This document shows positions 51,400 through 62,400 of a DNA stretch of 64,000 bases, one piece after another. Both the position numbers and the translations under genes were made by a program. The stretch is from Treponema sp. UBA4307. GTDB lineage: Bacteria; Spirochaetota; Spirochaetia; Treponematales; Treponemataceae. The first letter of the stretch is position 1; every line of letters starts with the position of its first letter. The notes under the pieces are model-generated. The model was not told the origin of the DNA and ran no database searches. It was given only the letters and a program-made list of their open reading frames with translations. Where the stretch lies: assembly GCA_002394685.1 (NCBI GenBank), contig DGUP01000058.1, positions 52,750 to 116,749 on the forward strand, read 5' to 3'.

Positions 51400-52063
51400 A
51401 AAGTATTTTTATGGATTTTGTGGAGCACTGATTATGGTGCTCTCATCCTTTTTTCTGTCCTGTGTTACAAATCCTCCTGAAGAAATGCCCGGCTGGGAAG
51501 TTCCCGGGTCAGATTATGTTGTGGAAGATGATAAGGTTGAGGTAACAGACCAGAGCTCTGATCATATTTCCAGAACTCTTACTGATGCGGGAATAAAATC
51601 CTATAAGCAGTTATATAAATTCTTCATGGCAAATAATCCTAAGGCAAACAAAAGACAGGTAAAACGTCTTGCCAGGTACTATATTCTTGAATGTAGAATT
51701 GAAGGTATAAACAGTGACTGTGCTTTTGTTCAGATGTGTCTGGAAACCGGATTCCTTCGTTTTGGAGGACTGGTAACTCCTGACATGCATAATTACTGTG
51801 GACTGGGAGCCATGGATCAGGAGCATAGGGGAGAAGTTTTTCCTACTGAACAGATGGGGGTGCGGGCACATGTTCAGCATCTTCACGCTTATGCAACTAC
51901 AGAGGATATTGAACTGGTAAATCCCTGCATTGACCGCCGCTATAAATACGTTAAGCCCCGTGGAAAAGCAACCACGATTACAGGCCTTACAAAGACCTGG
52001 GCAATGGATCCACTTTATGACCAGAAACTGGAAAGGCTTTTAGTTGAACTGGAAAAGTATTAA
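51377..52063 (+). CDS. Glucosaminidase-domain (GH73-like) lipoprotein
   Basis: 228 aa from the ATG at 51377. A later ATG at 51434 would remove the positive N-terminus that a signal peptide needs (QQLNKKYFYGFCGALI), so I prefer the overlapping start. The lipobox is FFLSC. The mature C-terminal domain is a FlgJ/Bax-type N-acetylglucosaminidase: FVQMCLETGFLRFGG holds the catalytic Glu, and NYCGLGAMDQEHRGEVFPTE the second block. It cleaves peptidoglycan in the periplasm. Confidence 0.8.
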   Translation: MLVQQLNKKYFYGFCGALIMVLSSFFLSCVTNPPEEMPGWEVPGSDYVVEDDKVEVTDQSSDHISRTLTDAGIKSYKQLYKFFMANNPKANKRQVKRLARYYILECRIEGINSDCAFVQMCLETGFLRFGGLVTPDMHNYCGLGAMDQEHRGEVFPTEQMGVRAHVQHLHAYATTEDIELVNPCIDRRYKYVKPRGKATTITGLTKTWAMDPLYDQKLERLLVELEKY

Positions 52064-52088
52064 AAGTGCTGAATTTCGACTCTGGTAC

Positions 52089-52117
52089 TAGACAAGAATT
52101 TAGAAATTTGATACTAT
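52089..52117 (+). promoter_or_regulatory. tRNA promoter
   Basis: TAGACA (52089-52094), 17-bp spacer, TACTAT (52112-52117), about 15 bp before the tRNA 5' end. Confidence 0.55.
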
Positions 52118-52132
52118 GTCTGCATATCGTCT

Positions 52133-52206
52133 GGAGGATTAGCTCAGCTGGTACGAGCGTCTGGTTTACACCCAGAATGTCGGGGGTTCGATCCCCTCAT
52201 CCTCCA
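52133..52206 (+). tRNA. tRNA-Val (anticodon TAC)
   Basis: A complete cloverleaf of 74 nt: acceptor GGAGGAT/ATCCTCC, D stem GCTC/GAGC, anticodon stem TCTGG/CCAGA with loop TTTACAC (anticodon TAC, valine GTA/GTN codons), T stem GGGGG/CCCTC with loop TTCGATC, discriminator A. The CCA end is not encoded and must be added. Confidence 0.95.
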
Positions 52207-52214
52207 CTTGATAA

Positions 52215-52249
52215 GCCGTTTACTGAATAAGTAGACGGCATTTTTTTTT
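52215..52249 (+). terminator. Terminator of tRNA-Val
   Basis: GCCGTTTACT (52215-52224) and AGTAGACGGC (52230-52239) form a ten-pair stem with one mismatch over a GAATA loop, followed by nine T. Confidence 0.8.
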
Positions 52250-52374
52250 GTGAATTATACAAAATCTCTTAACCATTTAGCCTGAATATGGACAGGGGAT
52301 AGCTTTTTAATACCGAAGCTAAATTAAAGGCTGCAGAAGAAAAGTGATGATAGAGTAGTCTGAATGACCATTCA

Positions 52375-52438
52375 ATAAAAAAAGCCGGATTCACTGGAAG
52401 CATATTTGAATAAAACTGCTTCTCTGGATTCCGGCTTT
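52375..52438 (-). terminator. Terminator of gdhA
   Basis: AAAGCCGGA (from 52381) pairs with TCCGGCTTT (to 52438), with GGAAGCA/TGCTTC pairing further inward. On the minus strand a run of T follows. It is 130 bp downstream of the gdhA stop. The stretch 52250-52374 holds nothing else I can identify. Confidence 0.7.
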
Positions 52439-52480
52439 TGTATTTTCAGAGTTACCTCTGATTTATGTCAGGAGATTAAA

Positions 52481-52504
52481 TCACACTAAACCCTGAGCAA
52501 CCAT
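52481..52504 (-). pseudogene. Duplicate of the gdhA 3' end
   Basis: Read leftward, these 24 bp encode M-V-A-Q-G-L-V-stop, exactly the last seven residues of GdhA (52567-52590). The copies differ at five positions, all synonymous (GCT/GCA, GGT/GGA, TTA/TTG, GTG/GTT, TGA/TAA). Both are followed by TTTAATC. This looks like the remnant tail of a second, diverged gdhA allele. The frame upstream of it is not GdhA. Confidence 0.5.
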
Positions 52505-52507
52505 GAG

Positions 52508-52557
52508 TCGTACGCTGGTGCGTGCTCTCCAGGAATTGCTGGCGCAATTCTTGCCAG
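52508..52557. repeat. Paired short hairpins between the two gdhA ends
   Basis: Two small inverted repeats stand side by side: CGTACGC-TGG-TGCGTGC near 52509-52525 (imperfect) and GGAATTGC-TGG-CGCAATTC near 52532-52550. Both have a TGG loop. They fill the gap between the real gdhA end and the duplicated tail and have the look of a small dispersed palindromic element. Confidence 0.5.
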
Positions 52558-52566
52558 GTAATTTGA

Positions 52567-53922
<1,356 letters not shown>

Positions 53923-54327
53923 AAAAGTTAACTCCATTTCCTCAGCAAGTCTCTGAGTGTTTTTATACTAATACACAAAAATATTTTTGAAAAGAAATAT
54001 ATGCATAAAAATACAAAAAAAATAAAAATATTTTATATGAAATGTAAGTCTTTACAGGATTAGGAATTATAAAGTTTTTAGGGGAAATTTGGTCCGATTT
54101 TGACTGTATCTTTATACAAGATTTGTTTTTTGGAATTTGTAAAATATAAACTATTTTCTTTCTTCGTAAACAGGTGATTTTTGGAAAATAGTGAAGAAAC
54201 AGGGGAATTTTAGTTCGTAAAGTAGAAAAAGTTTGATTGTAAATTTATTCAAATAAATTTTTTTTAAAAACATGGCATTTTTTTGTAAAAAAGGTAATTC
54301 CGTTGCTAATAATATAGTGGAGGATTT
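53923..54327. other. AT-rich intergenic region, gdhA / nuclease promoters
   Basis: A 405-bp gap between divergent genes, about 75-80% A+T by eye with long A and T tracts. It must contain the promoters of gdhA (leftward) and of the nuclease-like lipoprotein (rightward, GGAGG site at ~54320). I see no ORF, no clear hairpin and no operator. It may be intrinsically bent because of the phased A tracts, which is inference. Confidence 0.5.
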
Positions 54328-55371
54328 ATGAAAAAACTGTGTGGATTTTTCCCTTTACTTTCTAAAGCGGCCCTGCCTGCCGTTTGCCTTTTTATATCAG
54401 CCTGTACATCAGGTTTGAATGGAGAATTGTCTCATTCACTGTTTGCTGAAGACGGAAGAAAAACTGCTGTCCTTAAAGTAACCAGCTGGAATGTGGAAAC
54501 TTTTTTTGATTCAAAGAATGATGGAAGGGAATATAAGGAGTTTCTTACCTGCGAAAAATGGGGGAAGGGAGCATATGAGGAAAGATTAAAGAGATTGTGT
54601 TCTGTGATTAAGGCTCTGGATTCAGACGTGTTCATCATGGAGGAAATTGAAAATGAAGGTGTGCTGTTTGATATAAGCAACTTTCTGGCAGGAGAATGGA
54701 ATCATCGTAAAGTATACAACTACAGTTGTTTTGCAAAAGATGAAAATTCTTCAATAGGCTGCGGCCTTCTTTCAAGATATCCTTTGAGTGAGATGAGTCT
54801 GTGCGGACTGGATGTTAGAACTCAGGGAAATGTTCCTGGAATGCGCCCTATAATCCGTGTGATAGTAGAAAAAGGAGGAAAAAAGTTAACTCTGCTGGTA
54901 AATCACTGGAAAAGTATGAGCGGTGGTCAGGAAAAAACTGAGGTCTGGCGGAATCGTCAGGAAGGACTTCTTTCTGCTGTAATGCAAAGCTGCCTGGACA
55001 GGGGAGAAGTAGTTCTTGCAGCTGGAGACTTTAATCGGGACGTATGCAGTTTTTTCAAGAACCAGGAAACTGGACAAATCCTTATGAGGCAATATGAGAA
55101 GGCTGTTTTGCAGGAAAAAGGGGTGGAGGTAAAAAATCCCTGGTTTCTGCAGGATGGCTCTCTCATTATGCCCGGTTCATACTTTTTTCAGGGAGAGTGG
55201 AGCCGCATTGACAATTTCTTTTACTGCGGAGACTGTGAAATCCTGAGCTTTGGTCCGGAAACGGAAGGGGAGTGGTGCAGCAGTGAAGATGGAAGGCCTT
55301 TTGGTTACAAAATTTTTACCGGGCAGGGGTACAGCGACCATCTGCCTTTAAGTTGCGTAATCAGGTTTTAG
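54328..55371 (+). CDS. Endonuclease/exonuclease/phosphatase-family lipoprotein
   Basis: 347 aa. Signal peptide with lipobox ISAC (Cys near 26). The mature domain is of the DNase I-like EEP superfamily: KVTSWNVETFFDSKNDGREY at the start, FIMEEIENEG (metal-binding Glu), KLTLLVNHWKSMSGG (His-Trp-Lys), LAAGDFNRDV (GDFN) and GYSDHLPLSCVI (SDH). All catalytic motifs are present, so an active secreted nuclease or phosphodiesterase is likely. Its last four bases overlap the convergent methylase gene. Confidence 0.88.
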   Translation: MKKLCGFFPLLSKAALPAVCLFISACTSGLNGELSHSLFAEDGRKTAVLKVTSWNVETFFDSKNDGREYKEFLTCEKWGKGAYEERLKRLCSVIKALDSDVFIMEEIENEGVLFDISNFLAGEWNHRKVYNYSCFAKDENSSIGCGLLSRYPLSEMSLCGLDVRTQGNVPGMRPIIRVIVEKGGKKLTLLVNHWKSMSGGQEKTEVWRNRQEGLLSAVMQSCLDRGEVVLAAGDFNRDVCSFFKNQETGQILMRQYEKAVLQEKGVEVKNPWFLQDGSLIMPGSYFFQGEWSRIDNFFYCGDCEILSFGPETEGEWCSSEDGRPFGYKIFTGQGYSDHLPLSCVIRF

Positions 55372-56534
55372 CGTTTGTCTACCACGTAAAGATATTCTCT
55401 TGTGTGGAGGGCTCTGTTTTCCAGGTTACGGCTGGCTCTGTAGGTATTATAATTTTCTTCCAGAACAGTTACCTTGCCTGTTTCCTGGAGCAGGTCAATC
55501 ATTTCTTCTTCAGAAATAAAACCTTCGTTGTTAAAGGAAATGAGGAGGAATTTAGCATTAATATTTTTTACCAGGCTGGCAAAAGTGTCCCTGGATTTAT
55601 GTTTTTTGTTGTACATTGACCTGTTCCAGTTCTTTGGAATGCCTGATACCCTGCTCATCAGTTCCTGATTCGGTTTCTGATAAAGGGCAATCAGATTCAG
55701 CATAAAATAGTTTGAGCCGTAAGGATGCTGATTGTATGGAGGATCAATGTATGCAACATCTACTTTAGGAAAGTCCTCTGATGAAACAAGCAGGTTTGCG
55801 TCTGATTGAAACACTTTCGACCTGGAATTGTAGCTGCTCAATACAGGCAGGTTCATTTGAATATGACCCTGAATGCGGGAGAGGGCATTTTCCCCGTTTC
55901 CGCCGAATTTGCCAATGCCTGTTTTGGAATTTTTGTAAAATCCCTTGAAAACTCCCCCTGTATTTGCATGCACTGAAGCTTCAGAGAGAAGGGGGGCTAT
56001 AAGAAAATGCTGGAGTTCTTCCGGAACCAGTTCACTGATTTCCTGACGGTAGCAGTCTATGGCGCAGGCATTGTATGGAGTGTAAAAACAGCGCTCTCCT
56101 GCTTCAATTTCCAGAAGGGATTTTGGAGCATAATATTCGCTGATAAAACCGGGCACTTTGTCGCTTAAAAAGGCAGTTTTCTCCTTGTTCAGGTAAGAGA
56201 CAATTCTTTTTTCTGCGGATTTAACGACTTTTTCATGAAGTTTTGTCAGTTTGTTAAAATCAAGGTCCTTCTGATTGCTTAAATAGCAGTTTGAAATGAT
56301 TCTGGCATAGTTTTCTAAATCATTTGCATATTGGATCGAAGAAAATTGCTTCATAAAGCGGGACACAATGCCGCTGCCGGAAAAAAGATCAAAAGTAATC
56401 AGCTTCTTTTTGTCCAGACTTTCCTGTACTGTGGAAATTCCCTGGTGAATGAAGTTAAGAAGAGACCTTTTGTTTCCTATGTAGGTAATGAGTTGCTTAG
56501 TTAAGAATTCTTCGTTTTCTGACTTTAACGGCAT
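55368..56534 (-). CDS. DNA adenine methylase, D12 (Dam-like) class, orphan
   Basis: 388 aa. Motif order is alpha-class: LITYIGNKRSLLNFIHQGI (an FxGxK variant with G-N-K), FDLFSGSGIVSRFMKQF (SAM binding) and VDVAYIDPPYNQHPYGSNYF (DPPY, catalytic). The middle ~150 residues form the target-recognition part and are longer than in Dam (278 aa). No restriction gene is adjacent, so it may be an orphan or part of a larger system elsewhere. Convergent overlap of 4 bp with the nuclease gene. Recognition site unknown. Confidence 0.85.
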   Translation of the reverse strand: MPLKSENEEFLTKQLITYIGNKRSLLNFIHQGISTVQESLDKKKLITFDLFSGSGIVSRFMKQFSSIQYANDLENYARIISNCYLSNQKDLDFNKLTKLHEKVVKSAEKRIVSYLNKEKTAFLSDKVPGFISEYYAPKSLLEIEAGERCFYTPYNACAIDCYRQEISELVPEELQHFLIAPLLSEASVHANTGGVFKGFYKNSKTGIGKFGGNGENALSRIQGHIQMNLPVLSSYNSRSKVFQSDANLLVSSEDFPKVDVAYIDPPYNQHPYGSNYFMLNLIALYQKPNQELMSRVSGIPKNWNRSMYNKKHKSRDTFASLVKNINAKFLLISFNNEGFISEEEMIDLLQETGKVTVLEENYNTYRASRNLENRALHTREYLYVVDKR

Positions 56535-56572
56535 GGGTAAACAGTTTTTGGTAATTCAAGGTTGATATTATG

Positions 56573-56611
56573 AAAAAACCGGCAGGTGCTGAAAAACAGT
56601 CCTTACCGGTT
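56573..56611 (-). terminator. Terminator of pfkA
   Basis: AACCGG (56577-56582) pairs with CCGGTT (56606-56611), extended by CAGG/CCTT-like pairs; on the minus strand T residues follow. Located 24 bp beyond the pfkA stop. Confidence 0.65.
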
Positions 56612-56634
56612 CTAGTTAATTATCAGCTGGTAAA

Positions 56635-58044
56635 TTACAATCCCTTTGTAACTTTAGCAAAACGTGCTTCAGCCTTTTTCTCAGCCTGAATTGCATTGTT
56701 TTTAAGAGTTTCTGTAACAGTTTCAATGCTGTTAACCATATAAACCGGCTGTCCTGTAGAATCAAGGCAGTCTCTCCAGAGTGAAGATTCTGGATCAACA
56801 ATATTTCTCTTAAGTGTTGCCATTGCAATTGGAATATGAACGTACTTGTCGTGAACCAGACCAATTACAATCTTTGTCTTTCCTGCCATTGCAGCGTGAA
56901 CTGCATTGTTGCCCAGGCGTTCGCAGTAGATTGAATCACTTGAATTTGTTACAGAAGCACGAACTTCGTAACTTGGATCAATGTACTTAATATTGATAGG
57001 TGTCTTCTTTTCTGCAAAGTACTTTGTAATCTGATCCTTTACGAAAAGACCAATATCTGCAAGCTTTTTGTTTCCTGAAGCATCTGTCTGATTTGTAGAC
57101 TGAAGAAGTTCCTGTCCTGCACCTTCTGCTACAACGATTACAGCGTGACCTCTTTTTGCAAGGCGTTCTTCAAGGTGATGGAGGAATCCGTTTGGTCCGT
57201 CCATTTCAAAAGGTACTTCCGGAATAAGACAGAAGTTTGTTTCGTGGCTTGCAAGAGAAGCTTCTGTAGCAATAAAGCCTGATTCACGGCCCATGAGTTT
57301 TACAATACCAATACCGTTAATCTGTGAAACGGCTTCCATGTGTACTGAAGTGATGGCCTGTGTTGCCTTCTGAACTGCTGTATCGAAACCGAATGAACGG
57401 TCAATGAACTGAAGGTCGTTATCAACAGTCTTTGGAATACCAATTACTGAAATTTTAAGTCCGCGGCGCTGGATTTCGTTTGCAATATCCAGTGAACCAC
57501 GCTGTGTTCCGTCACCACCGATGATGAACATCATATTAATACCAAGACGCTGGATTGAGTCTACAATTTCTGCAACTCTGTCTCCGCCGCCACGTGATGT
57601 ACCAAGTACAGTTCCACCGATTTTATGAATGTCTTCAACCTTTTCTGGTGTAAGTTCAACTGGTTCGTAACCTTCTTCCTTAAAGAAGCCGTTGTATCCG
57701 AACTGAATACCAAGAATTCTGCGAACACCATAGCGGTTCCACAGGCAGCGTACAACTGCACGAATTACATCATTAAGTCCAGGGCAGAGACCACCGCAAG
57801 TACAAATACCTGCAGTTACATGAGCCGGATTAAAATACATATATTCACGAGGACCTGCTTTTTCCATAAGATTTGACATATCTGTTGGATCTGGATTCTC
57901 TGTGTCAAAGACGTTTACCTGATTGCGGACGAATGATGTGTCCTTAACATAAGTTGCGCGGAAGTTTCCGTGTGTGCGTGAAAGTTCAATAGGTGAGTGA
58001 ACTTTACATTCCCCTAAGGATTCAACGGTAAAATCATATTTCAT
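56635..58044 (-). CDS. pfkA: ATP-dependent 6-phosphofructokinase (long form)
   Basis: 469 aa, longer than E. coli PfkA (320). Signatures: ICTCGGLCPGLNDVIRAVV, GTSRGGGDRVAEIVDSI, IGGDGTQRGSLDIANE, GIPKTVDNDLQFIDRSFGFD and MGRESGFIATEASLAS. The residue pair that separates donors reads Gly in GGDGT (ATP-type) with Lys in PKTVDND (the form shared with PPi enzymes). This Gly/Lys combination is known from trypanosomal and spirochaetal ATP-PFKs, so ATP is the likely phosphoryl donor. Committed step of glycolysis. An AGAGG site precedes the ATG. Confidence 0.9.
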   Translation of the reverse strand: MKYDFTVESLGECKVHSPIELSRTHGNFRATYVKDTSFVRNQVNVFDTENPDPTDMSNLMEKAGPREYMYFNPAHVTAGICTCGGLCPGLNDVIRAVVRCLWNRYGVRRILGIQFGYNGFFKEEGYEPVELTPEKVEDIHKIGGTVLGTSRGGGDRVAEIVDSIQRLGINMMFIIGGDGTQRGSLDIANEIQRRGLKISVIGIPKTVDNDLQFIDRSFGFDTAVQKATQAITSVHMEAVSQINGIGIVKLMGRESGFIATEASLASHETNFCLIPEVPFEMDGPNGFLHHLEERLAKRGHAVIVVAEGAGQELLQSTNQTDASGNKKLADIGLFVKDQITKYFAEKKTPINIKYIDPSYEVRASVTNSSDSIYCERLGNNAVHAAMAGKTKIVIGLVHDKYVHIPIAMATLKRNIVDPESSLWRDCLDSTGQPVYMVNSIETVTETLKNNAIQAEKKAEARFAKVTKGL

Positions 58045-58151
58045 ATAAAAACCTCTGTGAAAAAACTCTTTTAACGTGTATTTAACACTATCAGTATAGA
58101 TTACCTATAAAAAACAAAAAGTTCAATAAGACAAATTTGAAGATTTTGTTT

Positions 58152-59423
58152 TTATTCGTGGAGCAGATAATCTTTGTCTTCGTCGATTATTTTGAGCATG
58201 AAATCGGCAATTACAGGATCAAACTGTTTGCCTTTGCCGTTTTCAATTTCAGCCCGGACAGTTTCCTTTGGAAGAGTCTGCCTGTAACTCCGGGTCGATG
58301 TCATTGAATCGTAGGCATCAGCAACTGCAATAATCCTTGCAAAAAGCGGGATGATTGTTCCTGACAGCTGATCAGGATATCCGTTACCGTCATAGCGTTC
58401 GTGGTGCCATCTGACTCCGGCTGCAATCTCTGGAATTGAAGTTATATTGCTGAGGATGTTTGCTCCAATGATAGTGTGCTTTTGTAATATTAGAAGATCT
58501 TCATCGGTGTACAGACCCTCTCTTTTGATAATTTCGTTCGGAATACCGATTTTTCCCAGATCATGTACAAGGCCTGTTAAATAAAGAGTGTCCAGATCAT
58601 CCTTGTCCAGCCCCATCTTTTTTCCAATCATCACTGAATATTCAGCTACTCTTTTTGAATGACCGGAAGTATTAGGATCTTTAGCGTCTACTGCTGAAAC
58701 CAGAGCCTGGGTAATTTCAAAAGTAAATTTACGGTTCTTTTCCTGCTGAATGCGGACTTCATAAGTTTTACTGTTGATTTCCTGCTCAAGATTGTCCTTA
58801 AGATTTGTTAATTCCCTTAAGGCTGAATTTCGCCTGCTTTCCGTAAGAGACATTCTGTAGTTTGCAACAATAGCAAAAAGATTATCCATAAAGAACAGAA
58901 TAGGGAATCTGACCATAAAATCCTGATTGAATTGGTACATATAATCCCTTATAGGAGTCCAGAATCCGATTATAAGGACGGTACACATGGAAATGGAAAG
59001 TATCATGAGGATTGGAGTTGTGAGCATGAAGATACCGAAAATCGGGATTATTGTAATCCACAGAATTCCAAAACCGTCTGATCCCCCGGTTATCATGAAT
59101 CCTATTTCCAGCGCAAAGAAAAATACAAAGCAGACCGGGTAAAATATGGTAAGTTTCTTTGTTGTAAGAATTGAAACGAATGTCAGGGCCATTGTTACGG
59201 AATAGGCAATGCTTATATATACCTGAACAATTTGATTTGTAAAGAGGCTTACAAAAAGCATTACTACACCCAGAATGGAGATGCCCAGACACATTAATTT
59301 TGCCAGAAAAATTCTGTCACCAGTCTCCTTTAGAGGATTTTTATCATTTTGAGAGGGGGTATTATTATTAAAATCTCCGTATGGTTGATTACCGATTTTA
59401 GAGATAATATCATTCTCATCCAT
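58152..59423 (-). CDS. Membrane HD-GYP cyclic-di-GMP phosphodiesterase
   Basis: 423 aa from the ATG at 59423 (MDENDIISKIG), placed 7 nt after the -10 box; a start at 59462 would lie upstream of the promoter. Residues ~35-190 contain about six hydrophobic helices, a membrane sensor of unknown type. The C-terminal half is HD-GYP: GLVHDLGKIGIPNEIIKREG (HDxGK), HTIIGANIL and GVRWHHERYDGNGYPDQLSG (HHERxDGxGYP). These are the catalytic metal residues, all present. It hydrolyses c-di-GMP and thus opposes PilZ signalling. Confidence 0.92.
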   Translation of the reverse strand: MDENDIISKIGNQPYGDFNNNTPSQNDKNPLKETGDRIFLAKLMCLGISILGVVMLFVSLFTNQIVQVYISIAYSVTMALTFVSILTTKKLTIFYPVCFVFFFALEIGFMITGGSDGFGILWITIIPIFGIFMLTTPILMILSISMCTVLIIGFWTPIRDYMYQFNQDFMVRFPILFFMDNLFAIVANYRMSLTESRRNSALRELTNLKDNLEQEINSKTYEVRIQQEKNRKFTFEITQALVSAVDAKDPNTSGHSKRVAEYSVMIGKKMGLDKDDLDTLYLTGLVHDLGKIGIPNEIIKREGLYTDEDLLILQKHTIIGANILSNITSIPEIAAGVRWHHERYDGNGYPDQLSGTIIPLFARIIAVADAYDSMTSTRSYRQTLPKETVRAEIENGKGKQFDPVIADFMLKIIDEDKDYLLHE

Positions 59424-59430
59424 AAATAAA

Positions 59431-59459
59431 ATAATAAGTCTGTTTGCCCGAAATTTCAA
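59431..59459 (-). promoter_or_regulatory. Promoter of the HD-GYP gene
   Basis: Reading leftward: TTGAAA (59459-59454), 17-bp spacer, TATTAT (59436-59431), then TTTATTT and the ATG at 59423. It lies in the short gap after hsdR and separates the two transcripts. Confidence 0.65.
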
Positions 59460-59467
59460 CAATTTGA

Positions 59468-62400
59468 TTAGGGTTCTGCTACTTTTAGGGAACCATAGTC
59501 GTCATTTATGGAATAGGAAAGTGTTTTTTCTGTGGTCTCAAAATCTGCAACATTATCGGTCCAGAGTTCACACTGGCTGATAACGGTTTTTAATGCGTCT
59601 TCCTGACCTTCCGGCGGATATTTGTATTTCTTCAGAAGTTTTTTAACAATCATTCGCATTTTGGCACGAGCGGATTCTTTTTTCTGCCAGTCGATTGTTT
59701 TATTCTTGCGGAGAGTTTCGGTGAGTTCTTTTGTAAGTGCAACAAGATCTTCGTTGGAATAGAAATCCTTTACGGCTTCTGGTTTTGTGAGTGCATCGTA
59801 GAAGGCAAGTTCTTCGTCTGAAAGGCCGAGCTTGTTTCCTTCCTCACTGGCATGCAGCATTTCTTTTGCAAGCTTTAAGAGCTCCTGAATTACTTCTTCG
59901 TTTGTAAGCATTCCATTAAGGTAACGGTTCAAGGTTTGCTGGATAAGTTCGCTGAAGGCTTCTGATTTTACAAGGTTTGTGCGTTTGTAAACTTTTACCT
60001 GTTCATCAATCAGTTTTTTGAGCATCTCTACGGCGAGGTTCTTTTCTTTCATCTTTGAAATATTTTCAAGGAAGGTCGGATCAAAGAGATTTACTTTTTC
60101 TCCGACATCAGAGAAAAGATTTATAACGCCATCTGATTTTACTGATTGTTTGAGTAGTTCGTTTATGCGGTCATTGATTTCTTTGAGGGAGAATTTCTTG
60201 CCAGATGGATTATACAAAAGACGCATCACAAGAACGCGGACAGATTCAAAGAAAGCGGCTTCAAGACGCATATGTTCTTTTACCATAGATGAACAAAGTG
60301 AAAGTGCCTGCTTGAGCATGAGGGCTTCTTTTATAAATGCCTGTTTCTCGTTCTCTTTATTAGGAGCAACAATAAAGTTTACAGCTCCACTGATTGTCAT
60401 ACCGCGCTGTAAGTCTGAGCCTTCGTAGAATGGAGTGTAATCATAACCAAAGAAGAGATTGCGGCAAACTTCGAGTTTTTCCTGGAATTTAGGGAAGGCC
60501 CGTTTTGCAACATCCATTTCACCGTAATTCTGGCGGTCGCGAACGGTGTAATCATTCATGGCCTGCTTGAGGGCGCTTGCGATACCAACGTAATCAACTA
60601 CAAGTCCACCTTCCTTATCTTTGAAGACTCTATTTACACGGGCAATTGCCTGCATAAGATTGTAGCTTTCCATCGGTTTGTAAACATACATTGTTGCAAG
60701 GGAAGGAACGTCAAAACCTGTAAGCCACATATCAACAACGATTGCAATTTTGAGCGGGCTGTCGTTATCTTTGAAGCGGGTTGCAAGTTCCTGCTTACGG
60801 TGTTTGTTGCCGATGATTGCACGCCATTCTTCCGGATCTTTGTTGCTTTCGGTCATTACAACGGCAATTCGGGCATCGTCACCAGGGACTGTAATCTGCT
60901 TTGAGCCGACTGTGACCTGAGAAGTTGTTCCCGCCCAGGATGGCCGCAATTCCAGAATACGATTGAAAATCTTCATGGCAATTGAACGGTTATAAGCAAC
61001 AATCATCGCCTTTCCGGTATACAAATACTGGCGTTCGTTTTCGTAGTGATTAAGAATATCATCAACAAGAGAGTTGATTGTTTTTTCGTGGCCAAGGATT
61101 TCTTCCATCTTGCCAAGTTCGTGCTTACTTTTTTCGATTACTTCTTCATCAGCATTATTAGCAAGGGCAGAGTATTCTGCATCAATCTGGGCAAGCACCT
61201 TATCATCAAGTTTGAGTTTGATAACACGGCTTTCGTAATAAACAGGGCGGGTTGCTCCATCTTCAACAGCCTGAGTCATATCATAAACATCGATGTAGTC
61301 ACCGAAAACTTCGATAGTGCTGCGGTCTTCACGGGAAATTGGAGTTCCTGTAAAACCGATATAACTTGCGTTTGGAAGACTGTCACGGATTATGCGGGCG
61401 GTACCGATTGTGCGGTGGGCAATAAGATTTCCCTTCTCGTCGCGACTGGTTTTGATTTTCTCTGTAAGTCCGTATTGGCCGCGGTGGGCTTCATCTGCCA
61501 TTACGATGATATTTTTTCTGTCGCTGAGCGGCTCATCACTTTCTTCAAATTTCTGCATAGTTGTAAAGATGATTCCGTTTGCCTTACGTCCTTCAAGAAG
61601 TTGTTTCAAATGTTCTCGGCTTTCTGCCTGAACAGGGGCCTGGCGCAAAAAATCTTTACAATTACAGAACTGTCCATAAAGCTGATTATCCAGATCATTG
61701 CGGTCTGTAATAACAACGATTGTTGGTGAATCAATTGCCTGCTGCAAAAGGTGTGCATAGAAAACCATAGAAAGCGATTTTCCGGAACCCTGAGTGTGCC
61801 AGAAGACTCCGATTTTTCCATCGCCGGCAACCGCTAGCTTTGTACGTTCAACAGCCTTACGAACCGCAAAATACTGATGGTAGCCTGCAAGAATCTTATA
61901 GGTATTTGTCCCTTCATTATTAAAGCAGATAAAGTTTTTGATAATATCCAGCAGGCGGTCTTTCTGGAAAATGCCTTCAAAGAAAGTTGTAAAATCTGCA
62001 AAGGCCTTGGATTCCATGTTGCCGTCTTTTGTCTTCCATTCCATAAAGCGGTCTTCGCCACTTGTGATGGTTCCAGCCTTACTCGTAAGCTGGTCGCTCA
62101 TTACACAAATACAGTTGTAAATAAACATGGAAGGAATTTCCTGCATGTAGTTTCTGATTTGCGTATAAGCCTCGCTCGCATCAGTCTGTTCACGGCTTGG
62201 AGATTTTAATTCAAAAAGACAGATTGGAAGTCCGTTTAAGAAAAGAAGAATATCCGGCCGTTTATTTGAGTTTTCTATGAATGTCCATTGATTTGCAACG
62301 ATAAAAGAATTGTTTGAAGGATTATTAAAGTCTGCAATATAGATGATGTCAGATTTAGTTTCGCCGTTCTGATGATAACTTACCTCAATACCATTCTGCA

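Noticed and set aside
52280..52366. GCCTGAATAT (52280) and GTCTGAATG (52358) look like the ends of the MITE family.
   Set aside because: Both are in the same orientation, the similarity stops after ~10 bases, and there is no flanking duplication.
61046..61729. A 227-codon rightward frame inside hsdR.
   Set aside because: hsdR motifs on the other strand are continuous here; the opposite frame has no recognisable domain or ribosome site.
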